Notes: generated from the sequence alone by a model not told the origin. Shown: positions 15,768 through 24,529, numbered from the stretch's first letter. The stretch: DNA of 29,582 nucleotides from Prevotella sp. (GCA_003483565.1 DMYZ01000085.1:1-29582); one strand, 5' to 3'. Program-made: numbers and translations.

Positions 15768-18068
15768 ATGATGAAGAAGATACTTTTATTTTTGGCTTTG
15801 ACAGTCCTTACGGTTACCAAGGGACTGGCCCAGATATATATGCAACAGACTAACTTGAATACAAGTGTGTTGGGTGCGGGCAATCTCTATTTTGTACAAA
15901 AAAGTGGTGCTGATGATGTTTGGGCACTAGGGCAGAGTAAGGATGCCATTTATACTCCTAATTTTGATATTAACAATATCACGCGTTTATATATTCCTCA
16001 GACCGAAGAAGAGAAGGAACTTGCTGTATATAAGTCACCTTCCTATGCAGATGATTATCGTAGCATGAATGCGTGGAGCAATCGCAGTCAATGGGGGCTT
16101 GCCAATGTGCATGACCCCTCTGTAATGAAAGCTTCTGACGGTTATTTTTATATGTATCAGACAGATGCCAGCTATGGTAATGTCCATCAGGCTTCCGGAG
16201 CTCATTTCTATTGTCGCCGTAGTAAGGATCTTGTCTATTGGGAACCCGTAGGAATGTGTATGCCGGGGGTACCTGCCTGGCTGAAGGATACTTTGAATAA
16301 TATACGAAGAAATATGGGACTTTCTGCTTCTGCAATTGATTTCACCAAAGAAAATAATTTTGGTTATTGGGCTCCTTGTGTTCGCAAAGTGAGTGATTCC
16401 CTTTACCGTATGTATTATGTGATTACTTGCCCTGGGACTCTGACCTCTTCGACATCAACACCAGAGCGGTGCTTCATTGGACTGATGGAGAGTTCCAATC
16501 CTGCTGACAGTTCTTCCTGGAAAGACAAGGGAATGGTTATAACTCAGTATTCAGACAAGAATTTGAGTTACATATCTTCCAATCCTTATGGTGCCTATTA
16601 TAAGTATAATGCCATTGATCCTGCTTATATCATAACTTCATCAGGAGAGCATTGGCTCATCTATGGTTCCTGGCACAGTGGTTTCCCTGTTGTTCGGATT
16701 GATCCTTCTACGGGGAAGACTTTGGATGTGCTGGGTAATCCATGGGGAGCGTCCAGTGAATCTTCTTATGGAAAACGAATTTTTACTCGATATGCGAATA
16801 ACCGTTGGCAGGCCAGTGAGGCTCCGGAAGTGGTTTATCATGATGGCTATTATTATCTGTTTGTTGCTTTCGATGAACTTGCTGTCAACTATAATACACG
16901 AGTCCTTCGTTCCCGGAATATAGATGGACCTTATGTTGATATTACGGGTAAGGATTTTACGGATGGCACATCCTCTGGCAATGTTTATCCTGTCGTTACT
17001 CATCCTTATAAGTTTGGCAATGACCATGGTTGGGTTGGAATCAGTCATTGTGCTGTTTTTGACGATGGTAATGGCAGATGGTTTTATGCTTCCCAGCAGC
17101 GCTTTCCTGAGCTTTATAACGGTGATGCTTATAGCAATGCTATTATGATGGGTGGGATTCGCCGAATTATCTGGACAGAGAGTGGATGGCCCGTCGTTTT
17201 GCCTGAACGTTATGGCAATGTTCCTCAGACCACGATCAGCGAAGATGAGCTTTCCGGTACATGGGAGAATATAAACCTTGTTTACAATAAGGGGAAACAG
17301 GATTCTTCTGTCATTTTTACCCTGAAGAATGACCATACAGTGTCTGGAGCAGCTTTTACAGGAAGCACCTGGAGTTTCGACGCGTCTGCTAATATTCTTA
17401 CAGTAGGGAATGTTAAACTCTATTTGGCCCGTGAAGTTGACTGGGAAGCTAGTCCCCGTCATGCTACGATTGTGTATGCAGGTTATAGTAGTGCGGGAAC
17501 GGTAACTTATTGGGGCAAGCGTGTCAGTGCGCCTCAGGTGGAACCCATAGCTCCTGTCGTGCAGGAAGTTGTCGGGGCTGCTGATAACAGTTCCCCGTTT
17601 TGGACTTCTTTCTCCAATAATTTGGTCTCTACTTCTTCCAGCAGTATCTTTCACTTTACTTTTACTAATTATACAGATGGGGCTGCAAATTGGAATAACT
17701 GGCTGCTTGCTGTTACCAACGGTAAAGAACGCAGTGCTGCTGATTATAAAGAATATATCGTGTTACGTGCAGATGCCTATGGCTGGAATTCTTTATATAA
17801 TACAGCAAGTAACTCCAACTGGTATACATCTCTGACTCATAATTATGATTGGAATACCTTCAAGAGTGATATGAACGGAGCAGTTGTTGACCTGACGGTT
17901 TCTGCCGGCAGTACAACAATAACGATCACAGCCGTGACAACAACCGTGACAGGGAAAAAGTATACGGAAACTTTTGTTATGCCTGTGGAATCAGGAGTAA
18001 AGGGTGCTTTTCTTTCTTGTGAGAAATCGCATTTAAGTATTACAGATGAGGAAGTGATTAATGAATGA
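15768..18068 (+). CDS. Secreted GH43 enzyme, endo-1,5-alpha-L-arabinanase-like, with C-terminal NWNNW module
   Basis: Probably hydrolyses alpha-1,5-arabinan or related arabinose-containing chains outside the cytoplasm. The 766-residue protein has a type I signal peptide (about 1-21, ending GLAQ). The GH43 five-bladed propeller spans about 90-490. Candidate catalytic residues are D116 (VHDPSV, base), D284 (NAIDPAYI, pKa modulator) and E351 (SEAPEVVYHDGYYYLF, acid), with a conserved-looking histidine in SHCAVFDD. A beta-rich domain follows (about 500-595, LSGTWENINLVY), like the C-terminal domain of two-domain arabinanases. The last part (about 602-760) is homologous to the paired modules in the lipoprotein at 3293. 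GH43 is diverse, so arabinanase is the best but not the only reading (xylosidase or arabinofuranosidase are alternatives). It is the last gene of the PUL operon. Confidence 0.85.
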   Translation: MMKKILLFLALTVLTVTKGLAQIYMQQTNLNTSVLGAGNLYFVQKSGADDVWALGQSKDAIYTPNFDINNITRLYIPQTEEEKELAVYKSPSYADDYRSMNAWSNRSQWGLANVHDPSVMKASDGYFYMYQTDASYGNVHQASGAHFYCRRSKDLVYWEPVGMCMPGVPAWLKDTLNNIRRNMGLSASAIDFTKENNFGYWAPCVRKVSDSLYRMYYVITCPGTLTSSTSTPERCFIGLMESSNPADSSSWKDKGMVITQYSDKNLSYISSNPYGAYYKYNAIDPAYIITSSGEHWLIYGSWHSGFPVVRIDPSTGKTLDVLGNPWGASSESSYGKRIFTRYANNRWQASEAPEVVYHDGYYYLFVAFDELAVNYNTRVLRSRNIDGPYVDITGKDFTDGTSSGNVYPVVTHPYKFGNDHGWVGISHCAVFDDGNGRWFYASQQRFPELYNGDAYSNAIMMGGIRRIIWTESGWPVVLPERYGNVPQTTISEDELSGTWENINLVYNKGKQDSSVIFTLKNDHTVSGAAFTGSTWSFDASANILTVGNVKLYLAREVDWEASPRHATIVYAGYSSAGTVTYWGKRVSAPQVEPIAPVVQEVVGAADNSSPFWTSFSNNLVSTSSSSIFHFTFTNYTDGAANWNNWLLAVTNGKERSAADYKEYIVLRADAYGWNSLYNTASNSNWYTSLTHNYDWNTFKSDMNGAVVDLTVSAGSTTITITAVTTTVTGKKYTETFVMPVESGVKGAFLSCEKSHLSITDEEVINE

Positions 18069-18098
18069 ATAAATTGTTGGTATGAACCTTCAATGTTT

Positions 18099-18674
18099 TT
18101 AGTAAAGCAGGAGCATTCCGGCTATCCCGGCATATAGGATCATGCGTATTGGACTTATTCTGAAGGTCTTTACACCGATGAAGGTAGCCAGGAATAGGTA
18201 GATGCTGATCCAGAATGTCCATGGATTTATAGATGGTGAAGAGAAGTTCTCTCTGTTCATGAGCAATAAAGCTGCGGCAGCTATTAAACCTACAATGGCA
18301 GGCCTTAGTCCTGAAAAAATATTTTCTACGACAACAGTATGCATATATTTCATAAACATTTTACTGATAAGAATCATCAAAATAAGTGATGGTAATACAA
18401 GTGCAACGGTTGATATGGCACTGCCTGCCATTCCCATGGTGGTACCATATCCGGCATCTCTTACAGCGGTATAGCCACAATAAGTTGCAGAGTTAATGCC
18501 TATCGGCCCTGGCGTCATCTGCGAGACTGCTATGATATTAGTAAATTCACTTATTGAAAGCCAGTGATAATGCGTTACTACCTGTGCTTGAATCAGTGAT
18601 ATCATAGCATATCCACCACCAAATCCAAATAGACCTATTTCGAAGAACGTAATGAAAAGTTGAAGAAAAATCAT
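18099..18674 (-). CDS. chrA: Chromate transporter family protein, half-length CHR (second)
   Basis: An inner-membrane protein of 191 residues with several hydrophobic helices and the CHR family signature near the N-terminus (FFEIGLFGFGGGYAMISLI, VSQMTPGPIGINSATYCGY). Full-length ChrA proteins carry two CHR halves; short-chain members occur as gene pairs, and this is one of a pair. The start codon overlaps the stop of the upstream partner by 4 nt (ATGA), indicating translational coupling. Chromate efflux is the founding activity of the family, but the physiological substrate in anaerobic gut bacteria is uncertain. Only 30 bp separate its stop from that of the convergent GH43 gene, and no terminator hairpin is evident there. 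Confidence 0.88.
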   Translation of the reverse strand: MIFLQLFITFFEIGLFGFGGGYAMISLIQAQVVTHYHWLSISEFTNIIAVSQMTPGPIGINSATYCGYTAVRDAGYGTTMGMAGSAISTVALVLPSLILMILISKMFMKYMHTVVVENIFSGLRPAIVGLIAAAALLLMNRENFSSPSINPWTFWISIYLFLATFIGVKTFRISPIRMILYAGIAGMLLLY

Positions 18675-19237
18675 GACTCCGTGGGTTTAATGAATTTACC
18701 ATAGAGGTAGCCACCAATACCAGCTGCAATGATAATCCATATCGGGTTGACACCAAAGATCCAGATAAGTAAGGCGCCTATAATAGGTATCCAGCAGTTA
18801 ACCAGACTGATGTGAGCATTTTTAGCTAGGGTAAATGTCGGGATGGCAATTAAGGCAACTACAGCAGGGCGGATACCGGCAAATATTGCTGCTATTATTT
18901 TATTATCCTGGAATTGATGGAAGAACATCGCAATGGCAAGAATAATGAGAAAAGGAGGCAGACAGGCACCGATACACGTACAGATTGCTCCCTTGGTCTT
19001 GCGCAGCTGGTATCCGATGGAAATACTGATATTGATAGTTAAAGCTCCTGGGCAACTTTGGGCTATAGCAATTAAATCGAGAAATTCTTTTTTCCCGATC
19101 CATTTGTTTTTTTCCACGACTTCTTTCTCTATAATAGAAATTATGGCGTAGCCACCTCCCAGGGTGGCTGCGCCAATCTTAAAGAAAGTTTTAAAAGCTT
19201 CCCAATATATACTTTTACTTTCTGTTTCTGATGTCAT
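18671..19237 (-). CDS. chrA: Chromate transporter family protein, half-length CHR (first)
   Basis: An inner-membrane protein of 188 residues and the probable partner of the downstream half-length gene. The CHR motif is clear (FFKIGAATLGGGYAIISII, LIAIAQSCPGALTINISISIGY), followed by hydrophobic segments (LPPFLIILAIAMFF, IWIIIAAGIGGYLYG). It starts 6 bp after the purL stop, so it is probably in the purL transcription unit. The two CHR genes likely form an antiparallel heterodimer, as proposed for paired short-chain CHR proteins. The transported ion is not readable from sequence. Confidence 0.88.
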   Translation of the reverse strand: MTSETESKSIYWEAFKTFFKIGAATLGGGYAIISIIEKEVVEKNKWIGKKEFLDLIAIAQSCPGALTINISISIGYQLRKTKGAICTCIGACLPPFLIILAIAMFFHQFQDNKIIAAIFAGIRPAVVALIAIPTFTLAKNAHISLVNCWIPIIGALLIWIFGVNPIWIIIAAGIGGYLYGKFIKPTES

Positions 19238-19243
19238 TTTTCC

Positions 19244-22200
19244 TTATTTAGCCGTATGCTCCTCAATCCATTTGCGGGCATTAACAAAAGCTTCAATCCA
19301 AGGGGTAACTTCGTCATGGCGTTTGCTTGGATACCACGCGTTCTGCCAAGGGAAAATGGCACGTTCAGGATGCGGCATCATTGCAAGGTGACGACCGTCG
19401 GCAGAGCAAATGCCTGCTACATTGTAGTCACTTCCGTTAGGGTTTCCCGGATATTCGGCATAGTTATATTTAGCTACAATATTGTAATGGTCTTCCGGCT
19501 CCGGCAGATAAAAACGTCCCTCTCCGTGAGCAACCCATATACCAAGCTTGCTGCCTGAAAGACTACCGAGAAGAATACTTTTATTTGATGGTATGTCAAC
19601 CCCGAGGAAGGCACTCTCAAACTTTTTGCTGCTGTTGTGGCAGAGATGAGAGCGGTGCTCATGTTCAGGATTAATAAGATTGAGTTCTATCATCAACTGA
19701 CAGCCGTTACAGATTCCGAGTGACAAGGTGTCTGCACGGGCATAGAATTTGTCCAGTGTTTCCTTTGCTTTCGGATTATAAAGGAAAGCTCCGGCCCATC
19801 CCTTGGCACTGCCAAGAACATCAGAATTGGAGAAGCCACCACAGAATACAATAAAATTCACATCCGATAAGTCTTCACGGCCGTTAATCAAGTCCGTCAT
19901 CATAACGTCTTTTACATCAAAACCGGCGAGATAAAGAGTGTAAGCCATTTCACGCTCACCATTAGTACCTTTTTCACGAATGATAGCAGCTTTGATCCCT
20001 GAAGGTTGTCTGCGGTTAGCACTGAGGCCATAGCTGTCGAGAGTTCCCTCGAAGTTCTTATTGAACTTCATTTCGACAGGTTGTTTTACATAATTGGTGA
20101 AACGTTTCTTGGCCATACCATTCATACTTTGGTCACGATCCAGCAAATAAGATGTTTTATACCAGTCTGTGCGCAAACTATCAATGTCAAATTCATGAAC
20201 GAAGTCCTCTCTCTTTACCGTAATCAAGCGGTTATGTGGAGTTGGATATCCTATTTTTGCAAAACCGACACCTAGATTTTCAAGATATTTTTTTAAATCT
20301 CTTTTATGATCGTCGCTTACCTGAATGATGACACCTGGGTTCTCTGCGAAAAGCATTTTCACGATGTCATCGCTGGAAAGGTCATGCAGGTTGATGTTGA
20401 TACCACCTTGTGTGTTGGCAAAAGTCATTTCCAGCAAGGTCGTGATAAGACCTCCGGCTGAAATATCATGACCAGACATGATCCATCCCTTACGAATCAT
20501 ATCTTGAATGGCATTGAAACAATCTACAAAGTATTCCGGGTTCTTTACTGTAGGAACATCACTGCCTACTTTATTGAGACTCTGTGCAAAGGCAGAACCA
20601 CCGAGACGTTGTTCGTCAAAACTGAAGTCAATATGATAAAGACTCGAATTTCTGTCATTGACGAGGACTGGGCTAACGGTCTTTTTGACATCGTCAACCT
20701 CACCTCCTGCACTGACAATAACTGTTCCCGGAGAAATGATTTTTTCGCCATTGGCATATTGCTGGCTCAGCGATAGAGAATCCTTCCCTGTCGGTACGTT
20801 TACATTGATAGCACAGCAGAAATCACTTAGAGCCTGGACACCTTCATAAAGACGGGCATCTTCGCCCTTTTGACTGCGGCAAGGCCACATCCAGTTTGCT
20901 GACAGGCTTACAAAGTCAAGAGGCTGTTTGTCCTTACTTCCGTCGCGTCCCAGAGGAGCCCATACAATATTTGTCAGCGCTTCTGCTACTGAGAGGACAC
21001 TACCGGCTTTTGGATCAGCAAGACCTGCCTGAGGGGCGTGCCCCATAGCACAGGCAATACCTGCTTTCCCCTTGTAGTCGAGAGCAACGACACCGCAGTC
21101 ACTTAAAGGCAGCTGTATCTGGCCTTGACATTGTTGACGTGCTACTTTTCCTGTTACTGAGCGGTCTACTTTATTTGTCAGCCAGTCTTTGCAGGCTACA
21201 GCTTCGAGTTGCAGTACACGGCTTATATATTTATCAAGATTATCCAGTGAATAAGTGATATTTTCGTATTTACGTTCTACGGTCTCGTCTACCATGATGG
21301 TCTTAGGAGTATGACCGAACATCTGTGCAACATCAAGATCGAAAGGCTTAATACCATCACTCTGCTTAAAGTCAAAATGTGCGTTTCCTGTTGTTTCACC
21401 GACAACATACATCGGTGCGCGTTCACGGTCTGCAATTTTCTGGACATGATCAAGATATTTCTCATCGATGAGCAGGCCCATACGCTCTTGACTCTCATTA
21501 GCAATAATTTCCTTAGCACTTAATGTCTTGTCACCGATCGGCAATTTGTCCATTTCAACTTCACCGCCACAATCCTCAACTAGTTCAGAAAGACAATTCA
21601 AGTGACCGGCACTGCCATGATCATGGATAGAAACAACCGGATTCTCATCTTCTTCAACAAGGGCGCGTATTAGGTTGTAGTCTCGTTTCTGCATTTCCGG
21701 ATTAGCACGTTGTATAGCATTCAGCTCAATGCCATTACTATATCGGCCTGTGTCAACAGAACTTACACTACCGCCTCCGAGTCCGATGCGATAGTTGTCA
21801 CCACCTACTACGACTATCTTGTTGCCTTTTTGCGGTTTCTTTTTCAAACAGTCACGTTTTTTGCCGTATCCGACGCCGCCGGCGAGCATGATAACTTTGT
21901 CGTAAGCATATTTCTCATCGTTCTCCTGATGTTCAAAAGTGAGTAGAGAACCAGTGATCAGAGGCTGACCGAATTTATTGCCGAAGTCGCTTGCACCATT
22001 AGAAGCTTTTATAAGAATCTGCTCAGGAGTCTGGTACAGCCATTGACGAACCGGAAGGATATCTTCCCAGTCACGCTCGGCATCTGTTTTATGATCATCA
22101 TCTTCCAAACGGGGGTAAGCAGTCATGTAACAGGCTGTACCTGCGATAGGCCATGAGCCTACGCCACCTGCCATACGGTCACGAATCTCACCACCTGTAC

Positions 22201-22990
22201 CTGTGGCTGCGCCATTGAATGGTTCCACAGTAGTAGGAAAGTTGTGGGTTTCTGCCTTGTAGGAGATTACACTCTCGATATCCTTTACCTGGAAATAGTC
22301 GGCAGTGCTTTGATCTTTTGGAGCAAACTGCTCAATGACAGGCCCTTGGGCGAAAGCCACGTTATCTTTATAGGCAGAGAGAATCTCATTGGGATTCTCT
22401 TTCGTTGTTTTCTTTATAAGATTGAAAAGAGACGATTCCATTTCCTTGCCGTCAATGACAAACTTGCCACCGAAGATTTTATGACGACAGTGCTCTGAAT
22501 TAATCTGAGCAAAGCCGAAAATTTCAGAGTCAGTAAGAGAACGGTTGTTTTCTTTTTCCAGTTTGTGTAGATATGCCATCTCGTCTTCACTGAGGGCGAG
22601 ACCTTCTTCCTCATTATATTTTTCGAGGTCCTCTACATGTTTAATGGGTTCCGGCTGATGATTTACCGTGAAGATGGTCTGGTCAAGACCGTCATAGATA
22701 CGTTGCAGCATGGGATCATGCTCTGCATCTTTTGACACTACAGGGAAATACTCTTCTATACGCAAAATGCCGTTAAGACTCATATTTTGAGTAATCTCAA
22801 CGGCATTTGTACTCCAGGGAGTAATCATTTCACGGCGTGGCCCGATGAAGAAACCTTTAAGTTCTCTGGCTTCTTCCTGCGAAGCATCGCCATAAAGCCA
22901 GCAAAGTTCCTGTACTTCGTTTTGATCCGGCTGATGATCAAGTTCAGTCGCGATCACACTTTTAGATGGAGTTCTAAAAAAAAGAATCAT
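19244..22990 (-). CDS. purL: Phosphoribosylformylglycinamidine synthase (FGAM synthase)
   Basis: Catalyses the ATP- and glutamine-dependent conversion of FGAR to FGAM in de novo purine synthesis, in the cytoplasm. The 1248-residue length fits the large single-chain PurL type. The FGAM synthase core is recognisable (YKAETHNFPTTVEPF and GAATGTGGEIRD near 242-272, GGVGYGKKRDC, HDHGSAGHLNCLSELVEDCGG). The C-terminal class I glutamine amidotransferase domain has its triad: C1094 in GICNGCQ, H1207 and E1209 in MPHPER. The start ATG (22990) is preceded by a good promoter at 23025-23055 on the same strand. Two CHR transporter genes follow without a gap that would suggest a separate promoter. Confidence 0.97.
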   Translation of the reverse strand: MILFFRTPSKSVIATELDHQPDQNEVQELCWLYGDASQEEARELKGFFIGPRREMITPWSTNAVEITQNMSLNGILRIEEYFPVVSKDAEHDPMLQRIYDGLDQTIFTVNHQPEPIKHVEDLEKYNEEEGLALSEDEMAYLHKLEKENNRSLTDSEIFGFAQINSEHCRHKIFGGKFVIDGKEMESSLFNLIKKTTKENPNEILSAYKDNVAFAQGPVIEQFAPKDQSTADYFQVKDIESVISYKAETHNFPTTVEPFNGAATGTGGEIRDRMAGGVGSWPIAGTACYMTAYPRLEDDDHKTDAERDWEDILPVRQWLYQTPEQILIKASNGASDFGNKFGQPLITGSLLTFEHQENDEKYAYDKVIMLAGGVGYGKKRDCLKKKPQKGNKIVVVGGDNYRIGLGGGSVSSVDTGRYSNGIELNAIQRANPEMQKRDYNLIRALVEEDENPVVSIHDHGSAGHLNCLSELVEDCGGEVEMDKLPIGDKTLSAKEIIANESQERMGLLIDEKYLDHVQKIADRERAPMYVVGETTGNAHFDFKQSDGIKPFDLDVAQMFGHTPKTIMVDETVERKYENITYSLDNLDKYISRVLQLEAVACKDWLTNKVDRSVTGKVARQQCQGQIQLPLSDCGVVALDYKGKAGIACAMGHAPQAGLADPKAGSVLSVAEALTNIVWAPLGRDGSKDKQPLDFVSLSANWMWPCRSQKGEDARLYEGVQALSDFCCAINVNVPTGKDSLSLSQQYANGEKIISPGTVIVSAGGEVDDVKKTVSPVLVNDRNSSLYHIDFSFDEQRLGGSAFAQSLNKVGSDVPTVKNPEYFVDCFNAIQDMIRKGWIMSGHDISAGGLITTLLEMTFANTQGGININLHDLSSDDIVKMLFAENPGVIIQVSDDHKRDLKKYLENLGVGFAKIGYPTPHNRLITVKREDFVHEFDIDSLRTDWYKTSYLLDRDQSMNGMAKKRFTNYVKQPVEMKFNKNFEGTLDSYGLSANRRQPSGIKAAIIREKGTNGEREMAYTLYLAGFDVKDVMMTDLINGREDLSDVNFIVFCGGFSNSDVLGSAKGWAGAFLYNPKAKETLDKFYARADTLSLGICNGCQLMIELNLINPEHEHRSHLCHNSSKKFESAFLGVDIPSNKSILLGSLSGSKLGIWVAHGEGRFYLPEPEDHYNIVAKYNYAEYPGNPNGSDYNVAGICSADGRHLAMMPHPERAIFPWQNAWYPSKRHDEVTPWIEAFVNARKWIEEHTAK

Positions 22991-23024
22991 ACTTTTTAAA
23001 ATTCAGGTGTTGTAATCTTTGTGG

Positions 23025-23055
23025 CAAAGTTACGGCAAAAAATAGACATGACAAA
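23025..23055 (-). promoter_or_regulatory. purL promoter
   Basis: Read on the - strand, a -33 TTTG (complement of 23052-23055) is followed after 19 bp by a -7 box TAACTTTG (complement of 23025-23032). Both match the Bacteroidetes consensus. Predicted transcription start is near 23018, giving a leader of about 28 nt to the ATG at 22990. Confidence 0.7.
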
Positions 23056-23139
23056 ATAAAATATGAAGTAAAGTATAGCAGTTTGCTTAAAAAACTGGGC
23101 TGTTTACTGAAAAGATTTTTTTTCTATGTTTATCCTCTA

Positions 23140-23275
23140 TATCTTTGTTACCGAAATCATTTAATTGATGATAATTAGAATATTAATTTCATCCAAATAT
23201 AAAACCAATTTTATAAGTTATCTCAGATCCTCGTCTGATTCGTGAGAATCGGGCGAGGAATTTATTTTATTCATT
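23140..23275 (+). ncRNA. Candidate small structured RNA with GNRA-capped stem
   Basis: A -7-like box TATCTTTG (23140-23147) precedes two hairpins. The first is TATAAAA/TTTTATA around CCAA (23198-23215). The second is a 13-bp stem, 14 with a closing T-A, at 23229-23258 with the loop GTGA, a GNRA tetraloop. It is followed by the T-rich stretch ATTTATTTTATT. The second stem contains two T-G pairs, which pair in a + strand RNA but become A-C mismatches in a - strand RNA, so the RNA is likely read on the + strand. There is no good -33 element. It could be a small RNA of about 110-120 nt or part of a long leader for the gene at 23583. No known RNA family was recognised. Confidence 0.4.
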
Positions 23276-23517
23276 AATCACATATTTAATATATATTCTT
23301 ATAGTAGGATGTTGTCAAACAAGTTTTAATGGCATACAGATTAGAACTTATGAGAATATTTATAGAAACATTATTATTTAAAGAAAATATATGTTCCTTA
23401 TATATAACTTATACAGAGTTAGTCTCTATAATTTTTTCAGAATTTTTCCCTAAAATGTTAAAATGGTAATTATCTTGTATTTGGCTGTTAAAATATTCTA
23501 AAGGAATTGGACTTTTC

Positions 23518-23547
23518 TTGGTTTTGTCCGTCTAATTTATAACTTTG
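23518..23547 (+). promoter_or_regulatory. Promoter of the OmpA-like lipoprotein gene
   Basis: A -33-like TTG (23518-23520) and a -7 box TAACTTTG (23540-23547) are separated by 19 bp, matching the Bacteroidetes pattern. The start of transcription should be near 23554, about 29 nt before the ATG at 23583. Confidence 0.65.
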
Positions 23548-23582
23548 CAAATAACAAATAACAACTAAAGCCGTATAAATTT

Positions 23583-24458
23583 ATGAGAAAGAATAAATTT
23601 TTAGTTATGACATTGATGCTGGGAGCTTTACTAGTTTCTAGCTGTGCCAGTAAAAAAGAACTGGAGAACTGCCAGAATGACAACAAGCAGTTGTCTCAGA
23701 CTTATCAGGATACTAAGGAGAAACTCGCTGCAGCTAATACGCGCGTTACTTCTCTAGAGGATCAACTCGCTCAGCAGAAGAGTGATTATGCTGCTTTACA
23801 GGGATCTCTTGATAAGAGTTTGATTAATGCGAACTCTAACAACATCAACATTTCCAAATTGGTGGATCAGATCAATGAGAGCAATCAGTATATTCGCCAT
23901 CTCGTTGAGGTAAAGAGTAAGAGTGATTCTCTTAATATGGTGTTGACCAACAACCTTACCCGTTCTTTGAGCAAAGATGAGATGAGTGAGGTCGACGTAC
24001 AAGTGTTAAAAGGTGTAGTCTACATATCTTTGGCTGATAATATGCTGTATAAGAGTGGTTCTTATGAGGTTAATGATCGCGCTGCAGAGACTTTAAGCAA
24101 GATTGCCAAAATTATCATGGACTATAAAGATTATGATGTGCTCATTGAAGGTAACACAGATAACGTTCCTGTAAGTACAACATCTGCTTCTATGAAGAAT
24201 ATCCGTAATAACTGGGATCTTTCAGCTTTGCGTGCATCCTCTGTAGTACAATATCTTCAGGATCACTATGGTGTAGATCCAAAGCGCCTTACAGCTGGTG
24301 GTCGTGGTGAGTATAATCCTTTGACTACGAATGATACCGAACTGGGCAGGCAGCGTAACCGTCGTACACAGATCATCATTACTCCAAAATTGGATCAATT
24401 CATGGATCTGATAGACAAAGCTCCGGAAGAAGAAAACTCTACTGCTTCTGTTAAGTAG
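23583..24458 (+). CDS. OmpA-family peptidoglycan-binding lipoprotein
   Basis: Probably tethers the outer membrane to peptidoglycan. The 291-residue protein has a lipoprotein signal with acylation at C21 (LLVSSC) and a heptad-rich, probably coiled-coil region at about 28-110 (ENCQNDNKQLSQTYQDTKEK). The C-terminal OmpA/MotB domain spans about 140-275 (LIEGNTDNVP, WDLSALRASSVVQYL, GGRGEYNP, RQRNRRTQIII). D193 and R217 are likely peptidoglycan-binding residues. It lacks the N-terminal beta-barrel of classical OmpA. It is monocistronic: its own promoter lies upstream and an intrinsic terminator begins 28 bp after the stop. It is a housekeeping gene unrelated to the flanking glycan loci. Confidence 0.93.
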   Translation: MRKNKFLVMTLMLGALLVSSCASKKELENCQNDNKQLSQTYQDTKEKLAAANTRVTSLEDQLAQQKSDYAALQGSLDKSLINANSNNINISKLVDQINESNQYIRHLVEVKSKSDSLNMVLTNNLTRSLSKDEMSEVDVQVLKGVVYISLADNMLYKSGSYEVNDRAAETLSKIAKIIMDYKDYDVLIEGNTDNVPVSTTSASMKNIRNNWDLSALRASSVVQYLQDHYGVDPKRLTAGGRGEYNPLTTNDTELGRQRNRRTQIIITPKLDQFMDLIDKAPEEENSTASVK

Positions 24459-24486
24459 AATAGGTTATTAATTTTATATGAAAAGG

Positions 24487-24520
24487 CAGGACCTTCTATT
24501 GGAAGGTTCTGTTTTTTTTT
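24487..24520 (+). terminator. Intrinsic terminator of the OmpA-like gene
   Basis: CAGGACCTTC (24487-24496) pairs with GAAGGTTCTG (24502-24511) over 10 bp with one G-U pair. The loop is 5 nt, followed by nine T residues (24512-24520). This is a textbook Rho-independent terminator. Confidence 0.9.
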
Positions 24521-24529
24521 ATATCTTTG
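24499..24529 (+). promoter_or_regulatory. Promoter of the GH95-GH2 operon, overlapping the upstream terminator
   Basis: A -7 box TATCTTTG (24522-24529) starts 2 bp after the terminator T tract. The best -33 candidate, TTG at 24499-24501, lies 20 bp upstream, in the terminator loop. Transcription starting near 24536 leaves a short leader to the ATG at 24553 and rules out the in-frame ATG at 24478. Confidence 0.6.

Larger units (their letters stand above)
22991..23582. other. 592-bp gene-free divergent region between purL and the OmpA-like gene
   Basis: No credible coding sequence is present; the region is very AT-rich. It holds the purL promoter on the - strand (23025-23055), a candidate structured RNA on the + strand (about 23140-23275), and the promoter of the OmpA-like gene (23518-23547). 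The stretch from about 23280 to 23510 is low-complexity AT sequence in which I see no convincing motif or hairpin. Confidence 0.7.

Noticed and set aside
16641..17654. 337-codon open frame on the - strand opposite GH43
   Set aside because: It lies wholly antisense to a GH43 gene with intact catalytic motifs, and its translation shows no recognisable domain.
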